Below are positions 25,447 through 34,709 of a DNA stretch of 64,000 bases, piece after piece. The notes under the pieces were generated by a model. That model was not told where the DNA came from, ran no database searches, and worked only from the letters and a program-made list of their open reading frames with translations. Within the stretch, counting starts at the first letter, position 1; every line of letters begins with the position of its first letter. The translations under genes were made by a program, and so were the position numbers. The DNA is from Oscillospiraceae bacterium (GTDB lineage: Bacteria; Bacillota; Clostridia; Oscillospirales; QAMX01), in contig SVLW01000006.1 in assembly GCA_015067705.1 (NCBI GenBank), positions 1-64,000 of the forward strand. Direction: 5' to 3'.

Positions 25447-26259
25447 TTGCATTCACTGATTTTTTTGGAAGGCATCCCCGGCAGCGGGAAATCCACGCTG
25501 CTGCAATTTTTATCCGAACGGTTTCCGTCCGTCCCGGCCTATCGGGAGGGGGATCTCTCCCCCATAGAGCTGGCCTGGTGCAGCGAGCTGTCGATCCCGG
25601 CGTATGAGACGCTGCGTTCCCGCTATCCTGCGCTGGATGCGGAGATCCGCGCCCACAGCCGTCAGGAGGGAGAGCGGATGCACGTGGCCTATACGCAGAT
25701 CCGCACGGACGATCCTGCATTCTACGCCGAATGGGAGCAGTATGAGATCTATTCCGGGCGGCGCGATCCGGCAGAGTTCCGCGACATTCTGCTGCGGCGC
25801 TATCAGGCCTACGCAGAAGAACAGCGCAGGGCATTCACACCCGCCATCTTTGAGTGTTCCCTGTTCCAGAACAGCATTGAGGAATGGATGCTGCATATCT
25901 GCCCGCCGGAGGAGGAGATCTTTCGCTTTTACCGGGAGGTATTTTCCCGGTTTGCGGGCGTCCCGCTGACCCTGATCCGCCTGATCCCTCAAGACATGGC
26001 CCGGAGTATCGACGCCATCTGTCGGGAACGGGTTAATGAACAGGGAGAAGAGATCTGGTATCAGATGATGATGGACTATCTGAACGGTTCCGCTTACGGC
26101 CGACGCCATCCCTTCCGCACCCGGGAGGATCTTCTGGCACACTTCCGCCGCCGCACCGATCTGGAACGGCGCATCATCGCGGACTGTTTCCCCGGAAAAT
26201 ATCTGGAACTGGAAAGCCGCGCCTATGATCCGGAAGCCATCCTGGCAGAACTGCAATAA
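25447..26259 (+). CDS. P-loop nucleotide/antibiotic kinase-like protein
   Basis: 270 residues. The start is taken as TTG 25447 because AGGAGG lies 7 nt upstream. Walker A is LEGIPGSGKST near residue 12, as in thymidylate kinases and P-loop resistance kinases; no transmembrane segment. The remainder (helix-rich, many Arg/Glu) matches no family I can name. Preceded by a leader peptide and attenuator and followed by its own terminator, so it is an independently regulated single gene. The leader control is reminiscent of inducible resistance or stress genes, but the substrate is unknown. Confidence 0.7.
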   Translation: MHSLIFLEGIPGSGKSTLLQFLSERFPSVPAYREGDLSPIELAWCSELSIPAYETLRSRYPALDAEIRAHSRQEGERMHVAYTQIRTDDPAFYAEWEQYEIYSGRRDPAEFRDILLRRYQAYAEEQRRAFTPAIFECSLFQNSIEEWMLHICPPEEEIFRFYREVFSRFAGVPLTLIRLIPQDMARSIDAICRERVNEQGEEIWYQMMMDYLNGSAYGRRHPFRTREDLLAHFRRRTDLERRIIADCFPGKYLELESRAYDPEAILAELQ

Positions 26260-26264
26260 AACGA

Positions 26265-26302
26265 TCCCCGACACAAGGTTTCCTTGTGTCGGGGACTTTT
26301 TT
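26265..26302. terminator. Bidirectional rho-independent terminator
   Basis: 14-bp stem TCCCCGACACAAGG / CCTTGTGTCGGGGA with loop TTT and a T6 tail; convergent between the kinase and ABC-F genes. Confidence 0.9.
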
Positions 26303-28193
26303 ACACGCCTTCCAACAGCTCATAGCATTCAAGCAGGCGCTCTTCCAGTTCGTTTTTCTCCTCCAGGAAGCGGTTCAGGGCCTCGTAGTCGGAGGAATTG
26401 GCCTCGATGGCGGCGTCCAGCTCGGCGATTTTCACCTCCAGCATGGCGGCCTCCTTCGCTGCATTGTCGCGGCGACGCTGCAGGCGGCGCTGTTCCTTGG
26501 CGGGACTGTCGGCGCCGGTTTTGGCACGGGGCGCATCGGTTTTAACAGGCTGCTTCTCCTGCCTGGTCGCGGCAGCCTGGATGGCAGAGCGGATCTTGGC
26601 GGCACGGTATTCCTCAAAGCCCATGCGATAGTCGTTGATCGTCCCGTTTTCCAGTTCCCACACGCGGGTGGCGAAGCGGGTGACGAAATAACGGTCATGG
26701 GAGACGAAGAGCAGCACACCGCTGAAATCTTCCAGAAGATCCTCCAGCCATTCGCGGGAGGCCAGATCCAGATGGTTCGTGGGTTCGTCCAGGATCAGGA
26801 AGTTTAAGTCCTGATACATGAGGATACAGAGTTTTAAGCGGGACAGCTCGCCGCCGGAGAGCACGGACAGGGGCTTGAACACGTCCTCGCCCTGGAACTG
26901 ATAGGTGCCCAGGCGGTTGCGCGCCTCCTTTACATCGATCGGCAGCGCATAGAGCAGCGTATCCAGAATGCTCCGCTCCATGTTGTCAAACTTCACGATC
27001 TGGGGCAGATAGGCCCACTTGGTCTGGACGCCGAAATTCACGCGGCCGCTGTCGGCCTTGAGACCGCCGGTGATGATGTTGAGCAGGGTCGATTTGCCGC
27101 AGCCGTTGGCGCCGTAGATGCACACCCGCTCGCCGCCGGTGATCAGGCCGGAGACGGAGGACAGCACCTGGTTATCCTCATAGCGCTTGCTGACATCAAA
27201 GAATTTCAGGGCTTCATCGGCGCGGAACACCGCCTCGCCCAGCTTGGCGCGCATCACGCGCTGGCGGCGGGGACGGTCGGCGATGGTCATGCGCTCGATC
27301 TTGTGCTCCACCACCTTGGCCTTGTGGATGGCCTGCTCCGTGGCCCAGGAGCGATAGCGCCGGGCCATGGCCTCCATGCGCTCCTTCTCCTCCATCTGGG
27401 CTTCCCAGAGCTTTAAGGCCTCCTGATACCGGCGTTCCTTCTCCACCGCATAATAGCTGTAGTTACCGAAGTATTCAAAGCTGAGACCGTTTTCGATCTC
27501 GATGATGCGATCCACCACCCGGTCCAAGAACCAGCGGTCGTGGGAGATCAGCACCACGGTGCCCTTATAGGTGGTCATATATTCGCCCAGCCATTCCGTG
27601 GACATGATATCCAGATGGTTGGTGGGCTCGTCAAGAAGCAGGATATCGCTCTTTTCAAGGATCACCCGGGCCAGATTCACCCGGGTCTGCTCGCCGCCGG
27701 AGAGGGAGTAGAAAAGCTGCGCCCGCATATCGGCGTCGATGGAGAGACCGTTTGTGACCCGCTCCAGCTCATAATTCACGTCATATCCGCCGGCGTGCTC
27801 GAATTCGGACACCAGTGCGCCGTATTTCGCCATCATGGCCCGGGACTGGTCGTGGGCCATTTCCTGCTCCATGCGGGCGATCTCCGCGCTCATTTCATCA
27901 AAGCGGCGGAAGGCCAGGCGCAGCACCTGTTCCACGGTATACTCCTGGGGAAACACCGGGATCTGGTCGATGAGACCCACCCGCGCCCGGGGATTGATGA
28001 CAATGCTGCCGCCGTCGATATTGGCTTCTCCTGCCGCGGCATCCCGCAAAAGCTTCATCAGCGTGGTCTTGCCCGCGCCGTTTCGACCAATGAGGCCGAT
28101 CTTCTCGCCCTCGTTGATCTCAAAGTTGACGTCCGTCAACAAATCAAATGTACCAAAGGACTTCTTAAGTCCCGTTACCGTGATATCGATCAA
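26301..28193 (-). CDS. ABC-F family ATP-binding protein
   Basis: 630 residues, soluble, two ABC domains. First: Walker A GRNGAGKT, signature LSGGEQTR, Walker B LLLDEPTNHLD; second: GANGCGKST, LSGGELSR, LILDEPTNHLD. They are joined by the charged linker typical of ABC-F (about residues 230-320), and a coiled-coil C-terminal extension follows. ABC-F proteins act on ribosomes as translation factors or antibiotic-protection proteins. Start TTG 28193 with GAGGAAC upstream. It is the last gene of the WalRK operon, 14 nt after yycI, an unusual partner there. Confidence 0.85.
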   Translation of the reverse strand: MIDITVTGLKKSFGTFDLLTDVNFEINEGEKIGLIGRNGAGKTTLMKLLRDAAAGEANIDGGSIVINPRARVGLIDQIPVFPQEYTVEQVLRLAFRRFDEMSAEIARMEQEMAHDQSRAMMAKYGALVSEFEHAGGYDVNYELERVTNGLSIDADMRAQLFYSLSGGEQTRVNLARVILEKSDILLLDEPTNHLDIMSTEWLGEYMTTYKGTVVLISHDRWFLDRVVDRIIEIENGLSFEYFGNYSYYAVEKERRYQEALKLWEAQMEEKERMEAMARRYRSWATEQAIHKAKVVEHKIERMTIADRPRRQRVMRAKLGEAVFRADEALKFFDVSKRYEDNQVLSSVSGLITGGERVCIYGANGCGKSTLLNIITGGLKADSGRVNFGVQTKWAYLPQIVKFDNMERSILDTLLYALPIDVKEARNRLGTYQFQGEDVFKPLSVLSGGELSRLKLCILMYQDLNFLILDEPTNHLDLASREWLEDLLEDFSGVLLFVSHDRYFVTRFATRVWELENGTINDYRMGFEEYRAAKIRSAIQAAATRQEKQPVKTDAPRAKTGADSPAKEQRRLQRRRDNAAKEAAMLEVKIAELDAAIEANSSDYEALNRFLEEKNELEERLLECYELLEGV

Positions 28194-28207
28194 AGTTCTG
28201 TTCCTCG

Positions 28208-28987
28208 TTATTCCACGCTCATCAGCGTTCCATCGATTGCGTTGATGTAATAGTCCCCGGTATCAGCAGTCACCTTATAAACCGGTGTCAGGCGAACACC
28301 CACCTCTGCAATGGTGCCGGCCACCCAGCCGGTGTCGATCCGATTCACAAAGCGGGTGCCGTCCTGAATCAGACGGTTCGCCAGATCCACCAGAAGGCCC
28401 ACGGCGTCCCGCTCAGAGCCTGAATTGGTTCTGAGGGTTCTGCCCATGCAGGTGCGGCCGGTGAGCAGCCATACCGCATCCGCTTTTTCTGCCTGTACCT
28501 GGCAGTTGAATACCGGATACTCCGCATAATAGACCTGCAGTTCATACCGGTCGCCGTCCACATTGCTGTGCGCGTCACGGGCCCCCAGATGCCGACAGCG
28601 CTCCACCAGTTCCGCAGGGTTCAGATCCCCGGAGAGACTGCCGTCCAGAAAACCGCCGTTATAAAGCGCCATCTGGCCGGATTCGTTCCGGTACTGTCCG
28701 TTTGAGACAAAGGACAGGTCCGACTGGTCCAGAAGTCCGGACATGGCGCCGAGTTCCGCCGTCACGTCCCGGGTCAGCACCAGCACACTTCTGCCGGGAT
28801 TTTTGCGGGGCACCAGATCGGGATCCAGCGTGATGCCGTTCTCCTCAAGATAAGCGGAGAGTTCGGCAATGGTCTGGCGCTCTGCGGCAGACTGCCGGTA
28901 GGATAAATAGCCCAGATTGCCCAGCAAAAACAAATTGATCAGCACCAGCATCAGAAGTATCAGATTTTTTGCTTTATTCCAATCCAA
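28208..28987 (-). CDS. yycI: YycI-like WalK regulator
   Basis: 259 residues with one N-terminal membrane anchor (LILLMLVLINLFLLGN) and an extracytoplasmic domain ending in YYINAIDGTLMSVE. Position after walR-walK-yycH and size identify it as YycI, which with YycH holds the WalK kinase in a membrane complex in Bacillus and Staphylococcus. Start TTG 28987 with GGAGG upstream. Sequence identity to the reference family looks low, so the name relies mostly on synteny and topology. Confidence 0.78.
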   Translation of the reverse strand: MDWNKAKNLILLMLVLINLFLLGNLGYLSYRQSAAERQTIAELSAYLEENGITLDPDLVPRKNPGRSVLVLTRDVTAELGAMSGLLDQSDLSFVSNGQYRNESGQMALYNGGFLDGSLSGDLNPAELVERCRHLGARDAHSNVDGDRYELQVYYAEYPVFNCQVQAEKADAVWLLTGRTCMGRTLRTNSGSERDAVGLLVDLANRLIQDGTRFVNRIDTGWVAGTIAEVGVRLTPVYKVTADTGDYYINAIDGTLMSVE

Positions 28988-29002
28988 AAGAGCGTTCCTC
29001 CA

Positions 29003-30352
29003 TCAAGCTGCAGGCTGTTCCAGTACATAATACCACCCGGCGTGATACTCGCCCTGGCGGTTTTCCTGATAGCGCAGTTCAAACACCGCGCAGTTTCCCT
29101 CTGTCACGGCCGCCGCCTGTTCCTCCGGCAGCAGCAGTTCCGTCTGCTGCAGACGCAGGAAGGACTGCAGCGTGAGATACGCGGCGCAAAGCTGTTCGCC
29201 TTCGTACTCGAGACGGGCAAAATATCCATCGTCCTGCACCATGGGGATCCCCTCAACAGAACAACCGAACGTCACCGTCAGACGGCCGGTATCTTCCTCG
29301 CAGGAAATCTCCTGCAAATAGAGCGAGCCATCCCCGATCACATCGGACAGCACCCGATCCAGCAAGGAAGCGGCGTGGTTCACCAGCATCAGGCGGCGCT
29401 CCACATCCGGGATCTCCGGCTGTTCCGTCTTGCCGGGAGAGAGATAACTGAGCTTGCCGTCCGCCTGGATCCGCAGGGTGGAAAGCTCCTCCACGTACAC
29501 GCGGGTATAATCCGATTCCAGATAACCGCCGGTGAGATAGGGACTGAAGCCAAATCCCGTTAATACGGTCTGGATCATGCGCTCACCGGTGGCGCTGGTA
29601 TTCTCAGACACCAAAGACGTGGGCATATAAACCGCCGGAGCTTCCCGATGCGGCACAACAATAAACTCATCGGGCAAATGGGAGAGGTTCTCCTGTTCAA
29701 AGGCAAACATGGCGTCACCCGTGCCGTATTCCGAGAGAAGTGCGGCAAATTCTCCGCTGGTCACCGCGGTATCGGCGGAATAGAGCTTTCCGTCCGCGGT
29801 CTTCCAAAGGAGGGATACCTCCCGCTCGTCCGCCGCCAGCACCAGATACCGGGCCGTGCGCCCGTCAAAGCGCTGGGGATCGGCGTCAAAGGCCGCCGCC
29901 AGAATATCAAGCGGCAGTTCGCCCTCGAAATCAAAGAACAGATGCTGGCCGGAGAGATACCGGCGCCAGTTCTGCCGGGAGAGCGAGCGCGCCTCGGACG
30001 CAGATTCAAAGGCGCCGGTCAGGGCGCTGCCGCTGCGTTCAAACAGCTCCCGCACCTGGTCGCGGTCGGAAAGCGCACACATGCCCTCCCCGCTCCGCAC
30101 GGCGGCACGCACCGGAGCCAGCACCCGCAGCGTATACTCATAGGCCTCATAGTCCACATAAAGTTCTGCCGCGCTGTCCTCGCGGCCCAGAATGCCGCCG
30201 AAGAATTCGCCCATGGCCTCACGGCGGGCCGCATTGCCCGGCAGCATCTTGCCGAACCAGGTGATGAAGGTCAGCACCAGCAGCAGAACGGAGAGAAGCA
30301 GGATCGCTGCATTTTTTGCAATTCGTTTGGTTTGTTCACTCATCATAGCCAT
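29003..30352 (-). CDS. yycH: YycH-like WalK regulator
   Basis: 449 residues: N-terminal membrane segment (AAILLLSVLLLVLTFITWF), then a large extracytoplasmic region with the YycH-type duplicated domain. The start ATG 30352 overlaps the walK stop (TGATG), so translation is coupled. YycH and YycI modulate WalK autophosphorylation, activating or repressing according to species. Followed by yycI after a 15-nt gap. Confidence 0.8.
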   Translation of the reverse strand: MAMMSEQTKRIAKNAAILLLSVLLLVLTFITWFGKMLPGNAARREAMGEFFGGILGREDSAAELYVDYEAYEYTLRVLAPVRAAVRSGEGMCALSDRDQVRELFERSGSALTGAFESASEARSLSRQNWRRYLSGQHLFFDFEGELPLDILAAAFDADPQRFDGRTARYLVLAADEREVSLLWKTADGKLYSADTAVTSGEFAALLSEYGTGDAMFAFEQENLSHLPDEFIVVPHREAPAVYMPTSLVSENTSATGERMIQTVLTGFGFSPYLTGGYLESDYTRVYVEELSTLRIQADGKLSYLSPGKTEQPEIPDVERRLMLVNHAASLLDRVLSDVIGDGSLYLQEISCEEDTGRLTVTFGCSVEGIPMVQDDGYFARLEYEGEQLCAAYLTLQSFLRLQQTELLLPEEQAAAVTEGNCAVFELRYQENRQGEYHAGWYYVLEQPAA

Positions 30353-32097
30353 CAATGTGCAGTTTTTCCCTGACGGGCAGGGAGATAGACAGTCATACGG
30401 GTACCGACGCCCAACTGGGACTCGGCGCGAATGGTGCCGCTGTGGAAACGGACGATCTCCTGTGCGATGGCAAGACCCAGACCGGTTCCGCCCTTCTCCC
30501 GGGAGCGCGCCTTGTCCACGCGGTAAAAGCGCTCGAAGAGGCGGGGCAGATCTTCTTTGGGAATGCCGGAGCCGTTATCGGTAACGCTGATCTCCACGCC
30601 CTTCTCCACATTCCGGGCGGCCATAATGATATTGCCGCCGTCAGGGGTGTATTTTACGGCGTTTGCCACAATATTCACCACCACCTGCTCGATGCGGTCT
30701 CGGTCGCCCTCGATCTCGGGCAGAGGATCATCCAGTTCCAGCGTCAGCTGGTGCCCGTGATTTTTCGCCTCAAAAAGGATGGCGTCATAGACGCCGCCCA
30801 TGAGCTTGCCAATGGGGAACAGGGACATCTTCATATCCAGTCTGCCGTTATCGAGACGGGACAGCGTCAGAAGATCCTTGACGATACGGGCCATGCGGTC
30901 GGATTCGTTATTGATGACCGTCAGGAACTTACTGCGCATCTCCGTGGGCAGGTTCTCGTTTTCCATCAGGGTCTCGGTATAGCTCTTGATACTGGTCAGC
31001 GGGGTACGCAGTTCATGGGAGACATTGGCCACGAACTCGCGGCGGGTCATCTCGAGACGATGCTGTTCCGTCACGTCATGGATCACCGCCATAACGCCCT
31101 GCAGCTCGTCCGGGGTCTGTAAGGTTGCCAGGAAGAGCTGGAAGGTGCGGTCCTCCACGCTGTAGTCCACCATGACGGTGCCGTCGCCCTCGGGGCGCGC
31201 CACCTCATGGAACACATCTTCAAAAAGGAGTTCCTCCGAGAAGGGAATGCCCAGCATTTCCTCTGCGGCGGGATTCATGTGCATGATGCGGCCTTCCGCG
31301 TCAAAGGCGGCCACGCCGTCGGTCATGTGCAGGAAGAGGGTGTTCAGCTTATTGCGCTCCGCCTCCATGTCCTGCATGGTATCGCGGAGGGTCTGGGCCA
31401 TGTTATTGAAGGTCTGGGTCAACACGCCGATCTCGTCGTCAGAGTGGACCTCAATGCGGTTATCAAACTCACCGGAGGCCAGGCGCGCCGCACTCTTGGT
31501 GATATTCTCGATGGGAGTGGTCATGGTCTTTGAGAGCAGGAAGCTCAAGAGCACCGAGAAGAGCAGGCCGAACATGACCACCTGAATGGTGACGGAGAAC
31601 AGCATCCACGTCAGCTCCGTCAGGTCGCTCTTATTGTCCTTGATATAAAGGATATAGGTACCCGCATCGCCGGTGATGGGGATGGCGATATCCATATAGC
31701 TGTTGGCCGAGGAAAGTCCCGTGCCGATCTGGCCGTTTAGGGCCTGGATGATATTGGGGGTGATCTCCAGATTCACGCCCAGCTGGTCATTGGAGCCGGT
31801 GAGATACTCACCGCTGTTGGAGGAGAGGATATAGAAATCCCGGTTGGCGTCAATCCCCAGAGAACCCGTATAGGCATCCAGCATTTCCCGCAGTCTGTCC
31901 GGCGCCAACTCATCCGCGCAGGCGCTGGAGAGCTCCGCCAGGAAGCGCTGGGTGAACACTTCCTCCATCTGTGTGCTGAATTCGTCCAAGAAGTAGGACG
32001 ACACCCGGTTGATGAGTAAAGTACCCACCACGATCATCACGGAGAAGATCAGAAGCACCAGGATCAGCATCAATTTCATATGTAACGATCGAAACAT
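30352..32097 (-). CDS. walK: Sensor histidine kinase WalK (YycG)
   Basis: 581 residues. Two membrane segments (about residues 8-28 and 165-190) flank an extracellular sensor domain; then HAMP (TTPIENITKSAARL), PAS (YNxxD-like region GVAAFDAEGRIMHMNPAAEE), HisKA with FVANVSHELRTPL (phosphoryl His) and HATPase_c (NAVKYTPDG, DNGSGIP, GGTGLGLAI). This is the WalK order. WalK senses cell-wall status at the division septum and phosphorylates WalR. The start ATG 32097 has only a weak ribosome site. Confidence 0.93.
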   Translation of the reverse strand: MFRSLHMKLMLILVLLIFSVMIVVGTLLINRVSSYFLDEFSTQMEEVFTQRFLAELSSACADELAPDRLREMLDAYTGSLGIDANRDFYILSSNSGEYLTGSNDQLGVNLEITPNIIQALNGQIGTGLSSANSYMDIAIPITGDAGTYILYIKDNKSDLTELTWMLFSVTIQVVMFGLLFSVLLSFLLSKTMTTPIENITKSAARLASGEFDNRIEVHSDDEIGVLTQTFNNMAQTLRDTMQDMEAERNKLNTLFLHMTDGVAAFDAEGRIMHMNPAAEEMLGIPFSEELLFEDVFHEVARPEGDGTVMVDYSVEDRTFQLFLATLQTPDELQGVMAVIHDVTEQHRLEMTRREFVANVSHELRTPLTSIKSYTETLMENENLPTEMRSKFLTVINNESDRMARIVKDLLTLSRLDNGRLDMKMSLFPIGKLMGGVYDAILFEAKNHGHQLTLELDDPLPEIEGDRDRIEQVVVNIVANAVKYTPDGGNIIMAARNVEKGVEISVTDNGSGIPKEDLPRLFERFYRVDKARSREKGGTGLGLAIAQEIVRFHSGTIRAESQLGVGTRMTVYLPARQGKTAH

Positions 32098-32164
32098 AAG
32101 TTCACCGCATTCGGATGCCGCAGAAAAACCCCGGCATCCCATCCATCAGATTTTGGCTGTCCGC

Positions 32165-32881
32165 TTATGCGTTGCCGGACATGAATACATAGCCCACGCC
32201 GCGCTTGGTGAGAATGAACTTGGGGCTGGAGGCGTCGGCCTCCACTTTTTCGCGCACGCGGCAGATGGCCACGTCCACGGCGCGCAGGTCGCCGTAGTAT
32301 TCATAGCCCCACACCTTTTCCATCAATTCCTCACGGGGGATCACCCGGTCGGCATTGGTGGTCATATAGCGCAGGATCTCGTATTCTCTGGCCGTCAGAT
32401 CCAGAAGCTGGCCATTGCGGCGGATCTCATGGGCATCGAAATAAAGCTCCAGCTCGCCGCATTTCAGATCGGCGCCGGAGGTCTCCGCCGCCGCATCGGC
32501 GGCAGGGGCAGCCGGAGCCACGGCGCTGCGGCGCAGATTGGCATGCACCCGGGCCATCAGTTCCCGCATGGAAAAGGGCTTTGTGATATAATCATCCGCG
32601 CCCAGTTCAAGACCGGTTACTTTGTCGTTTTCTTCTTCTCTTGCGGTCAGCATGATGATGGGCACGTCGCTCTGTTCCCGCACCTTGCCGCAGATGGTAA
32701 AGCCATCCATCCCGGGCAGCATCACGTCCAGCATGATGAGGTCCGGGGAATCGGACAGAGCGTGCTGCAGGCCATCCAGACCGTCATAGGCCGTGGTGAC
32801 CTCGTGTCCGTCCAGCATCAGATTAAACGCCAGAATATCGGCGATTGCGTGTTCGTCTTCTACGACCAATATTTTTGCCAT
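32165..32881 (-). CDS. walR: Response regulator WalR (YycF)
   Basis: 238 residues. Receiver domain with phosphoacceptor Asp52 (LIMLDVMLPGMDG), Thr in MLTARE and Lys in ITKPFS, an Ala/Pro-rich linker near residues 122-138 (AVAPAAPAADAAAE), and an OmpR-type winged helix (EYEILRYM, RAVDVAICRVREK, GVGYVF). Controls autolysin and cell-wall genes. GGAGGTATCTGGT precedes ATG 32881. The Ala-rich linker is longer than in Bacillus. Confidence 0.93.
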   Translation of the reverse strand: MAKILVVEDEHAIADILAFNLMLDGHEVTTAYDGLDGLQHALSDSPDLIMLDVMLPGMDGFTICGKVREQSDVPIIMLTAREEENDKVTGLELGADDYITKPFSMRELMARVHANLRRSAVAPAAPAADAAAETSGADLKCGELELYFDAHEIRRNGQLLDLTAREYEILRYMTTNADRVIPREELMEKVWGYEYYGDLRAVDVAICRVREKVEADASSPKFILTKRGVGYVFMSGNA

Positions 32882-32906
32882 ACCAGATACCTCCGAAACC
32901 CGGAAC

Positions 32907-33443
32907 TTACAGCTTGTTTTTGATGAGCGTCAGTGCGCAGATGGTCTTGGCGTCCCGGATCTCGCCGGAGGCCACCATTTCCTCAAAGCGGGCCATGGGC
33001 ACGCGCTCCACGTTCAGATATTCGTCCTCATCCAGATCCATCTCGCCCTGAGACAGGCCGGTGGCCAGATAGAGGTAGATTTTTTCCGTAAAGATCGCAA
33101 CGGACGGATAGATCACGGAGAGGAATTCCACATGCTCCGCCGTAAGGCCCGTTTCCTCCCGCAGTTCGCGAATGGCGGCCTCCAGCTGGGCATTCTCCTC
33201 GCCTTCCTCCAGTTTGCCGGCGGGGATCTCCAAAAGTTCCTCATCAAAGGCGTAGCGATACTGGCGCACCAGATAGATACAGCCCTCTTTGTCCACCGCG
33301 GCCACCGCCACAGCGCCCTTGTGCTCCACGATCTCGCGGAAAGCGGGGCTTCCGTTCGGGAAGGCCACGTCGTCATAACGTACTTTTATGATTTTCCCGT
33401 CATAGACGGTGGTTTTTTTCACAGCTTTTTCGTGAGGCAGCAT
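32907..33443 (-). CDS. ADP-ribose pyrophosphatase, Nudix family
   Basis: 178 residues from ATG 33443 (AAGGATGAAGGAA upstream); ATGs at 33452 and 33467 are in frame with poorer sites. The Nudix box runs G-x5-E-x7-REUxEExGU over GEENAQLEAAIRELREETGL, preceded by the LLEIPAGKLE characteristic of the ADP-ribose branch. Hydrolyses ADP-ribose to AMP and ribose 5-phosphate. First gene of the operon that continues with walRK. Confidence 0.88.
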   Translation of the reverse strand: MLPHEKAVKKTTVYDGKIIKVRYDDVAFPNGSPAFREIVEHKGAVAVAAVDKEGCIYLVRQYRYAFDEELLEIPAGKLEEGEENAQLEAAIRELREETGLTAEHVEFLSVIYPSVAIFTEKIYLYLATGLSQGEMDLDEDEYLNVERVPMARFEEMVASGEIRDAKTICALTLIKNKL

Positions 33444-33507
33444 TTCCTTCATCCTTTCGCGGCGCATTTCTCAAAAAATCCGCCTGAAATATGCATAGAT
33501 ATATCTT

Positions 33508-33536
33508 ATTTTAGCACAGAACCGGTGGATTATCAA
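33508..33536 (-). promoter_or_regulatory. Promoter of the nudF-walRK operon
   Basis: TTGATA (33536-33531), 17 bp, TAAAAT (33513-33508), with a TGTGC extension before the -10. Confidence 0.68.
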
Positions 33537-33554
33537 GTGGGATATCAAGGCATG

Positions 33555-33594
33555 AAAAAAGCGTCTGCCGGGCGGTTTTCGTCCGGCAGACGCG
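33555..33594 (-). terminator. Terminator of ilvE/prs
   Basis: 11-bp stem GCGTCTGCCGG / CCGGCAGACGC; on the minus strand it is followed by T6. Confidence 0.9.
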
Positions 33595-33621
33595 GGAATA
33601 CAAGATAGAAACGATGATCCG

Positions 33622-34683
33622 TTACAGAGGCATGACCCAACCGAAGGGATCAGGACGCTTGCCCCACTGGATACCGGTGAGCTCGTCATAGATCTTCTGG
33701 GTCAGTTCGCCGATCTGGTTATTGCTGACGGTGAACTTCTCGCCGTTATAGCACAGCTCGCCAACCGGGGAGACGACAGCGGCGGTACCGGTGCCGAACA
33801 CTTCCTCCAGCTTGCCGCTGTGTGCGGCGTCCACGATCTCCTGGACGGAGAGGCGGCGCTCAGACACCGGGATGCCCCAGTGCTTCAGAAGCTCCACAGT
33901 GGACTTGCGGGTGATACCGGGCAGGATGCTGCCGGTGAGGGCGGGCGTGATCACTTCGCCGTCGATCTTGAAGAAGATGTTCATAGCGCCCACTTCTTCC
34001 ACGTACTTCTGCTCCACGCTGTCCAGCCACAGAACCTGGGAATAGCCCTTCTCATGGGCTTCCTGCTGGGCCTTCAGGGACTGTGCATAGTTGGCAGCGG
34101 CCTTGGTAGCGCCGGTGCCGCCGCGGGATGCACGGGTGTACTTGTCTTCCACGTAGATCTTAACGGGAGCCAGACCCTCGGCATAGTATGCGCCAACCGG
34201 GGACAGGATGATCACGAAGAGATAGGACTCACTGGGATGCACGCCAACATTGGGCTGGGTGGCAAAGACGAAGGGACGGATGTAGAGAGAGGTCTCGGGC
34301 TGACGCGGCACCCAATCCTGGTCCACGCGAACCAGCTCGCGGATGGCCTGGATGATGTCCTCCTCGGGGATGTAGGGGATGCACAGACGATCATCGGAGG
34401 CATTCAGACGGCGGGCGTTCTCCATGGGACGGAAGAGGGAAATGCTGCCGTCCTCGTGACGGTATGCCTTGAGGCCCTCAAAGGTCTCCTGGGCATAATG
34501 GATGCACATGGCGGAGGGCTCCAGCGCGATGGGGCCATAGGGCACGATGCGGGCATCATGCCAGCCCTGGCCGATGTCATAGTTCATCATGAACATATGG
34601 TCGGTGTAGTACTTACCGAAGCCCAGCTTGCTCTCGTCGGGACGAGCCTTGGGGTTCTGAGTCAGAGTCACAGAAATGTTCAC
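33622..34683 (-). CDS. ilvE: Branched-chain-amino-acid aminotransferase
   Basis: 353 residues, fold-type IV PLP enzyme of the longer BCAT2-like class. Transfers the amino group between glutamate and Leu/Ile/Val keto acids. The PLP Lys is in GGTGATKAAANYAQS; QETFEGLKAYR and FGTGTAAVVSPVGEL are family signatures. Start GTG 34683 with AGAAGG 8 nt upstream is preferred over a TTG at 34701 without a site. It follows prs by 26 nt. Confidence 0.93.
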   Translation of the reverse strand: MNISVTLTQNPKARPDESKLGFGKYYTDHMFMMNYDIGQGWHDARIVPYGPIALEPSAMCIHYAQETFEGLKAYRHEDGSISLFRPMENARRLNASDDRLCIPYIPEEDIIQAIRELVRVDQDWVPRQPETSLYIRPFVFATQPNVGVHPSESYLFVIILSPVGAYYAEGLAPVKIYVEDKYTRASRGGTGATKAAANYAQSLKAQQEAHEKGYSQVLWLDSVEQKYVEEVGAMNIFFKIDGEVITPALTGSILPGITRKSTVELLKHWGIPVSERRLSVQEIVDAAHSGKLEEVFGTGTAAVVSPVGELCYNGEKFTVSNNQIGELTQKIYDELTGIQWGKRPDPFGWVMPL

Positions 34684-34709
34684 TATAAAACCTTCTTTCA
34701 AAATAACTG

